From: Mnemiopsis leidyi | Lineage: Eukaryota; Ctenophora; Tentaculata; Lobata; Bolinopsidae | Reading direction: 5' to 3' | Assembly: GCA_000226015.1 (NCBI GenBank) | Contig: JH152962.1 | Coordinates: 9,707 to 62,347 of the forward strand | DNA length: 52,641 bases | Part shown: positions 46,248-52,641 of the stretch, piece by piece | How the letters are laid out: every line of letters starts with the position of its first letter | Position numbering within the stretch: the first letter of the stretch is position 1 | Made by a program: the position numbers and the translations under genes | The notes under the pieces: model-generated | Databases searched by the model: none | Told to the model about the DNA's origin: nothing | What the model saw: only the letters and a program-made list of their open reading frames with translations

Positions 46248-46493
46248 TTATGTTATGTAAGGACGAAGGACTGGATCAAGAGCCAAGTATCTAATGAATT
46301 GTATCTTGTTTTGGTTGAGAACGTCACGTGCAATGTGAACTGCAAGTGATTGGTAAAGAGAATTTGAGGGTAGGAAGATTGGATGAATTCCCATAGCGCA
46401 GGTGCCGACAAGATATGATCCTGCGGGCGATAATGAATTGCCGGTGGACTGGGGAGTTGCGGATAACTTGAGTGCGAAGTAGAGGTGATCCAA
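46248..46493 (-). CDS. Possible exon, faintly glutamate-receptor-like
   Basis: A minus-strand frame of 81 codons. After a plausible acceptor (TCGCCCGCAG) it reads GSYLVGTCAMGIHPIFLPSN then SLYQSLAVHIARDVLNQNKI, reminiscent of the end of the iGluR ligand-binding lobe (pocket serine followed by a helix ending in ExG). No clear donor follows and the key acidic residue is not evident. It is listed because it lies upstream, on the same strand, of the membrane-helix exon at 44.8-45.1 kb. Confidence 0.2.
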   Translation of the reverse strand: MDHLYFALKLSATPQSTGNSLSPAGSYLVGTCAMGIHPIFLPSNSLYQSLAVHIARDVLNQNKIQFIRYLALDPVLRPYIT

Positions 46494-49030
46494 TTTACAG
46501 AAATTTACAGGTTAACGCCGTCAACAGATTGCCTGGACTGACACAGGTCATAGGAGATAATGAGAATGTGAAAAGCACGGCTACCAGCTCCCACCAAGTA
46601 CGCACAACAGTACCAGGACGGGTCGGAGGACCGGGGCAGGGTGCATGGTAGGAACATGCTCCAGTACTTGTGACAAGAATACAGATCGGTGGTTCTAACC
46701 GGATCTATCGATTAGGGAGGACGGTACGGAGCCAGGTTGTTGTCACAGTTACTGTCACGATCGTTTTAAGTACTACATACTCCTAGAGAGTGTGTTGAGG
46801 GACGAAGGTCGTGTCAATGTTTTCCAAATGTAAAATCTAATAGGCAACCGTGCCGGCCAATAAGTCACTGAAGAATATTATTAGATCGCAGATGATAAGG
46901 CTCAAAAATTCTCATGGAAAACGGGAATGACATTGTGAAAAGTTGGAGGTTTGATCTGGTTATGAACTTAATGCGGCGGGGATTTGGAAAAAATTCGTAG
47001 ATCTTACAAAATTACTCTCTTTCGTAGATCCGAGTTATGAGTTTTAGAAACGGAGAGTTACAGCTGAATGTGAAGCGCTCAACATGGCAGGTACCAAAAT
47101 GGTGAAACAAACTAGAAAAGGGCCATAATGTTTGAAAGCTGCCTTAGGATCAAATTTTGATGCGCTGAGATCTTTTTAATTTATTCTGAGATCCAACAAT
47201 AATCGGAGTGGGTGGAACGATCCTAAATTTACTCAGGAAAGCCCCTTATTCGTCCAGGTAGTTAGCCTAATAGCTCTATACTATGCTTGGATAAGAAACA
47301 TTGAGGGTAACTGCAACCATAACGAAGTAAGGCTAGACTTGTGGACAGTTTTTCTATCTTATCTTTAATTGAAGTTTGAGATTTTGGAACTAACAATGGA
47401 TGATACAATCTCTGATAATTCCTTGTGACAACTTGATAAAGATTGATGTCAAACAAGGCAAAAAACAGGGCAAAAACTTAGGACAAATTTGAGTTCGACA
47501 AAATGCAGCGATTTTTATTTGCAAGAATATCAAAGAGCCCGTTCAAAAGTCGTTCAATCGTACCTTTGAATAGTCGAAAACCGTATTCAGTGCCATGAAA
47601 ACCTGTTGCGAGTTCGATCAAGCTTATCCAAAGCTACATAGAAGCGTCAAAAAAGCATGATGGGCAATCGAGTTTACGAACAGCAAAACTTTAGTTTGAA
47701 AACTATTTTGGAGGAAGCTAGCGGTGGCCATGGACCGACGAGATTGCCAAGAAATACGGAATGTTACTGTCTAATGTGTTTTGGGGAAGAAAGTCTTCCC
47801 CGTATATAGCTTGTACCATGGAAGATGTTCTATTTTACAGTCACTCACGCTTCCAAAGCGTGCACCGAATTTTTCACGAGCTAGCGAGAAAGCATGATAA
47901 ACTTCATAAAATGCAATAAGTGTCCGCCTGACAGAGCAGCACGAACTCCATATCCGATCTACGTTGGACAAACAGTTTTAAACAAATGTCACAACGTGAC
48001 CAAGCGTCGAGAACTTGATTCAGTTGATCGATAATTTGCATAAAACAAGCTTAGATGCAAGATATAACAAGACATGTTCCCAATGGCCGACACCCATTAA
48101 TGCGACGTGATTTTCATACCAATTGTTCATTTTGGAGACGGAGTGCAGGCGATGGAGCGACCCACACCATATCAAATATACTCACTTCTTGCCAGGCAGA
48201 GGTTTGGGTCCCGGTCCCAGTACCAAGGATGATGTCATCAGGAGGTGCACTACCAACTTTAACAAACACAACAAGGTGCAACGAACAAGTTTATATTATT
48301 GATATGTTTTCCTTGAATGATAGAGTGGAGAGAGAGCAGCGGTGACGTCACAGAGTCCGCAGCCAATGAGAGAGCCGTATGGGAGAGCTATCGCGCGTTT
48401 CTATTTAGCGAGCTTTCGTACTGTGAGAGCTACTACATATACAAGGCATCTGGTGGCTCTATACCGACCAATTATTAACGGCAAATGTAATGCCGAAACC
48501 AATGAACTGTAAAAACAAACACGGTCTCAAATAAACAATTGACGAGTTTTTCATTAGGTTAACAAAACATTAGCTAGAAAAATTTACACCCGATACAGTT
48601 CTCAAACCTTTTTACAAATATATTGATATCTCATCAAACTCCAATTGACTGGCAAGAAAATCACGTGACACAGAAAAACAGCACGCTGATTGGGCCGTGA
48701 TCTGTATCACGTGACCGCTTAATGTCACGAGCCAGCATCGAGAGTGCACATGCAGCTTTATCAAGTGGTACCAGGATTTTAGTGGAACGTTCAACACTTC
48801 AACGTGTAACAATTGCATTCTCTCGTACTAGACCTAGGCTACTTCTGAATTGAGTGACATGATAATTTTAAATAATATTAATAGAGGTGCGAAATTTGCT
48901 TGCTATCTAAACCGTTACAAACCATAACAACCTATTGTACTCTTAATTATCCTATCAGATAAATCCAAAGTTCATAGATTCCTCTTATTAGTCACGTTTA
49001 CTGTACATGTAAAAACCGTCTGGTCACTTA
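46494..49030. other. Intergenic region with clustered TCACGTGA palindromes
   Basis: No supported gene. Two TCACGTGA palindromes sit near 48661 and 48708, about 47 bp apart, and others lie just downstream at 44.7, 45.2 and 45.4 kb. Minus-strand frames at 47.3, 47.8 and 48.7 kb (64-68 codons) lack splice support. 48850-49030 is presumably the 3' UTR of the next gene. Confidence 0.45.
48661..48716. promoter_or_regulatory. Pair of TCACGTGAC E-box palindromes
   Basis: TCACGTGAC at about 48661-48669 and again at about 48708-48716, about 47 bp apart. The sites sit in intergenic DNA between the Ser-rich gene and the uncertain exons. The role is unknown. Confidence 0.35.
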
Positions 49031-52000
49031 TCATTCCTCAGACAATAAAACTGGAAAGGTTTGGTTGGCCGAGGTGTGTTGGAAACAATTGTTGGTGTTG
49101 CCGACCGGTTGGGATGAGGATATAAGGAGGAGCTTTTGATTGGATAGTTGTTGAGAGTAAAATGTGGGCTGAGCGATCGCAGACTGCTTCTCGCTGGAAC
49201 TGGCGCATTTTCGTGAGGGTAAGCTGTTGCTAAGGATACTACTGTGTTCTAGAGCAGAGGAAACAGCGGGTATGGGAGAGGAAAGCAAGGGCGGTGGAGA
49301 TATCGTTCGTTTTATATCTTGGACAGCTAAGGGCATGGTATCAGGAACTTCTAGCGGTACCGGTGATGATTTAGCGTTTTCAGGGAAATTGTCATTTTCT
49401 GCCTCGTTTTTGGAACTTTCTTCTGAGATAATTGAGCTGTTTCCATCAAGCTGAACAACGCATTTATCAGACTCTTTACTGGAAAATGGCTTGGCTTTAT
49501 GTATACTAGACGTTACTGTCTTTCCAACGATCATGAAGGGTGATTTCTTCGGCACATTCGGTTTAGGGGAATCGATGGGTTTATTTCCGGGACTAAGATT
49601 GATAGGGTCTTCTTCCGTTCCCTTTTCTGTGGGTTTCCTGGCGGCCTGCGAAGTGAAAAACGGTACAAATTTTTGTTGAGACGAATCTGATTTTACTGGT
49701 TTAGAGTTCGTAATTTTCAAGATCATATTTTCTGGCTGAACTGATTTGAAACTGTTGGTTACTTCATCACGTCCTGATATAAAGTGGCTGTTCAGAAAAG
49801 GGTCATTTATTTCAGATTTGCATTGAGAGGGATGAGGAAGATCAGGAAGTTTGACAAAAAACATCTCTTCGTCGGGCCATATTATCGGCCTTGGTTTTGT
49901 TTTGGGAGACTGAAAGTTTTGTGCTTTTTCAACCTCTGGCGAATGAGTTTCAGATGCCTTCTCTTGATTTGTGCCCGTACTTATATCACTTATCCCGCCC
50001 TTCACTGTATCAAGAGATATGGAAGTCAAACATGAATCAATATCATCATTTTCATCTGAGGAGTTGCAGACACTTTGTGATGCCATATCGGCCTTAGACT
50101 TATTAAAATTCTCTGTCAAAGTACTAGCTTCATCTAAACACTCCTCAACCTTATTCTGGTTCTCTGGCTCTAAATTATCACATGCCCCAGCGCTATTGCC
50201 GTTTGATGTTGGAGTGCTATCCATAACTTCCAACTCTGAACTGAAATCACTTTCTCCAAAGTGCACAATCTCGTCCAACTGATGATCTCTTGGGGGAGGA
50301 GACTTGGAATGTTGCGAATCTGATTCTTCCCTGATTTTGCTGCTTGCAGGGAAGATGTTCGTGGTTTGGGTCTGAATTTCGTGTTTTTCTGGCTCGATAC
50401 CTAAGGCTTTTAATTGCCGCACAGCATTCATGAGAGTTCGCTGATGCATGGTAGACTTAGAGTATGGATGATCGAAGATGGAATATAAGGCAGATTTGAA
50501 CAGTTGTGTACCAATCAAAAATGCTCCTCCATCATCAGTCTGACAGCTTGACTCTGCCGTTTGACTAACAACACAACACTGATTTGACATTTTTCTGCTC
50601 GCGCTGTTGATAACATAGACGAGCCTGAAAGGTCACTGAGATCTCCAACGGGTGCATTTGTGTTACCTGTCATACCACCACATGAGCCATAAGGTGAGGA
50701 AATGTTTTGCTCATGTTCGAAACTCTCAGATTGTGAAATGGTTTCGTTGACAACCAACAATTCAGAATTGGATTTGCGGCTCTTTATGGAGCTGGAAATC
50801 ATATGTTCTGTAACTGAAAACGTAGGGATAGGTAGATTTGAACCAGTGATAGTATCCGAGAAAAGATCACGACTCTCGTCCATTTGCACAAATTTTGGAA
50901 ACTCCTTGGAATGGGAAAGTCGTGGTTTGGATACCAAGGGCGTTTCTTTCATCATCAACCATGAATTTCTAAACCGCCTGTCCATCATTTCCTGGGAAAC
51001 TTTCTGTGAGGGAAGAAAAGAAGCGCCCTGCAATTCGGGGCGATCAGAATTAAGGACCTCCGAGAAATTGAAGTCAGGAGGAAAAGAGTTCCTTGTTTCA
51101 TCTAGTATGCCAAACGAAGGTAAGGATTCATTCGCCTTCCGTGAGTCTAACACTTGTCGGGGAATCGACCAATCTAATGATTTCTCCGAGCATTCTGATC
51201 GTTTTTGTCTCGACTGATGTGAAATATCCGAAATCGCAGACTCCTCCCTACGGCTTGAACTGGCAGGTTTCATATTAGCTTTTGGTGCAGCTAACAGTGA
51301 TGTTAGGCTGTCTTGTACTGTTATGTCGAAATTCAAAACATCAGTATCGTTTTTTGAAGATGTGCTCTTTGGTTTCGCGAATACTGGCTTTGGAAGATTG
51401 CTCTTCCTCTTGTTAAAACTTACAGTCCCTTGATTGGGTAAGAAAATAGAATTTGACACAGATTCGGATAGAAAACTGAACATGCTATCTTTTTTAGAAG
51501 CGTCAGATTTATCTTTGCTATTTACAACCACATTGGAGTCAAAGAGTTGGTCGGTTTTGTATCCAGGTGTTGTGAAGTCATCAAACTTTGATGAGGTGCA
51601 ATCTTGTTGCTGACTGCTTTTCAAGCGTTTGAACTCGGGAAGCTCATCGAAAAAACTTGAAGGTTGGTCGTCACCGCTCGGCTGTCTCTTGACTCGGGCG
51701 GAAGATGGCGTGTTACTCAGTTTGCTGTATGGTATATTACTGGACGTGCCTCTTGAAGCAGACTCTTTAGGACTCGACGGTTCTTTGGGAGCAGAGAAAG
51801 GTTTCACGAAATTAGTCCAGGCTGGTACCTAAAACACGCTTGTTTTCATAATTCGGTTGTTTAAGAAGGCCCAGAAAATGTAAACATATTAATTCTAAAG
51901 TTTATTCGCGTAACCGGACAAGGAAACAATGAAGCCAATCCATATCAATATAACATTATTTATGAACTAAAAACGACTCACGGTACTGGAACCACGTAAT

Positions 52001-52037
52001 GCTCTGTTGAGAATTTCTTGTGGATGTTTCACTTGAC
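49031..52037 (-). CDS. Large Ser-rich disordered protein, 5' part outside the window, apparent frameshift
   Basis: Exon 52037-51982 (phase 1 entry; GQVKHPQEILNRALRGSST) joins exon 51828-49031 in phase (VPAWTNFVKPFSAPKEP). The large exon is open in one frame from 51828 to about 50590 and then in another to the stop at 49031. The switch coincides with a T5 run at 50590-50594 (A5 on the coding strand); one extra A would give a single frame of about 950 aa. The protein is Ser/Pro/Lys-rich with no globular domain recognised. The most ordered-looking part is IGTQLFKSALYSIFDHPYSK and MHQRTLMNAVRQLKALG, right after the frameshift. Many SP/TP, SQ and basic clusters suggest a nuclear, phosphorylated scaffold, but the family is not identified. 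No splice pair bridging the two frames was found nearby. Confidence 0.72.
50590..50594 (-). other. Homopolymer at the apparent frameshift
   Basis: Upstream the coding frame reads ...STARAE and becomes ...KCQISVV before stopping at 50515. Downstream the other frame starts K-M-S-N-Q-C-C. The frames meet at GAAAAATG; a single missing A explains the break. It is most simply a sequencing or assembly indel, or a real null allele. Confidence 0.6.
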
Positions 52038-52204
52038 CTGAAATTTAGAAATTGATGGTTTATTCACTGGAACTGAATAAACAAGGTTTTGAAAAAACGT
52101 GTGCGCGTGCGCGCACTTACTTTATGTCACGCATGCTGTGTAATGTAAAGTAGTTGAAGCTTGATTTTGTTAAAGCGCCCTCCGTCTCCTATAGATGTAT
52201 TTCT

Positions 52205-52641
52205 CAAATGGAACCACTATCCATGAATTGGAACTAGCTATCCATAGGGCATTTTTCAGACCAAAACCAGTTGTTATGATAGCAGATGGGTAGAACAACT
52301 CAAGACCTCGGTCTACAGTAACTTTGGAACGAATCGGCATGATGTCACACTTGTGACGTCACACATGTGACAAAATGTGACGTTTTCAGAACATGGTCAG
52401 ATCGGGCCAATATTGGTCGCATTTGTTCGGTATTGATGCCAGTAGTAATCCTACAAAGTTTGGAGACGATTGGCCGTCTGGAAGTATGATATATTTGGGC
52501 GTGGTCTTAAATGGAACCACTATCCATAGAAATTGGAACCACTATCCAAAAGTCTGATATTTGGCCGATTCGTCCCAAAGTGACTGAAGACCGAGGTCTT
52601 GACTTGTTCTATCCATCTTGTATCATAAAAAGTGGTTTTGG
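52205..52641. mobile_element. Foldback / MITE-like element running off the right edge
   Basis: Left arm 52261-52338 and right arm 52564-52641 are inverted copies about 78 bp long with few mismatches; both contain CAAGACCTCGGTCT (or its complement), GAATCGGC/GCCGATTC, and CCAAAACCA at the outer end. The inner region (about 225 bp) has CACACATGTGAC-type short palindromes and no coding potential. GGAACCACTATCCA occurs at 52210, 52513 and 52535. The left arm may continue outward, and the right counterpart is cut by the window, so the full termini and target duplication cannot be read. Confidence 0.8.

Noticed and set aside
50645..50690. A 42-nt intron between GTAACA and TTTCAG in the Ser-rich gene
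   Set aside because: It would be far shorter than other introns here, is divisible by three, and does not repair the frameshift; the sequence reads as coding in frame.
49031..51832. Plus-strand open frames of 60-171 codons
   Set aside because: They are antisense shadows of the Ser-rich minus-strand exon.

Overview
The window is animal (metazoan) nuclear DNA: about 40% G+C, genes split into many short exons with GT/AG borders, tRNA-derived SINE copies, microsatellites and one run of Ns. The receptor, lysosomal and bHLH-PAS families fit a marine invertebrate, possibly an early-branching animal, but nothing here fixes the phylum. Exon models were built by hand by matching splice sites and codon phase. 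Where phase closes exactly through many exons (septin, LAMP, bHLH-PAS) the models are strong. Starts, UTRs and the unrecognised genes are weaker.

Layout. (1) 1.3-14.8 kb, + strand: a septin of the SEPT3/9 type whose N-terminus carries a degenerate EF-hand pair, with two candidate first exons. (2) 16.4-17.3 kb, - strand: a small multi-pass membrane protein. (3) 19.2-21.0 kb, - strand: an unrecognised protein of about 195 residues. (4) 22.4-32.1 kb, - strand: a seven-exon gene for a single-domain LAMP (lysosome-associated membrane glycoprotein). Its 6.5-kb second intron holds, on the opposite strand, a complete two-exon gene for an LDLa-repeat seven-helix receptor (28.3-31.6 kb), a 48-bp minisatellite and the assembly gap. 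(5) 32.3-33.1 kb: two copies of a tRNA-derived SINE. (6) 35.4-43.6 kb, - strand: a 14-exon class I-like bHLH-PAS transcription factor. (7) 44.8-48.9 kb: mostly intergenic, with two weak exon candidates and a concentration of TCACGTGA palindromes. (8) 49.0-52.0 kb, - strand: the 3' part of a gene for a large Ser-rich disordered protein, interrupted by an apparent one-base frameshift. (9) 52.2-52.6 kb: a foldback (MITE-like) element running off the right edge.

The most unusual observations are the EF-hand/septin fusion, three intronic tandem arrays whose repeat unit contains the adjacent exon's own splice site (two donors in the septin gene, one acceptor in the LAMP gene), the receptor gene nested inside LAMP, and a roughly tenfold excess of the TCACGTGA palindrome, one copy of which lies 77 bp upstream of the bHLH-PAS start. 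The genes are functionally unrelated and nothing suggests a co-regulated cluster.
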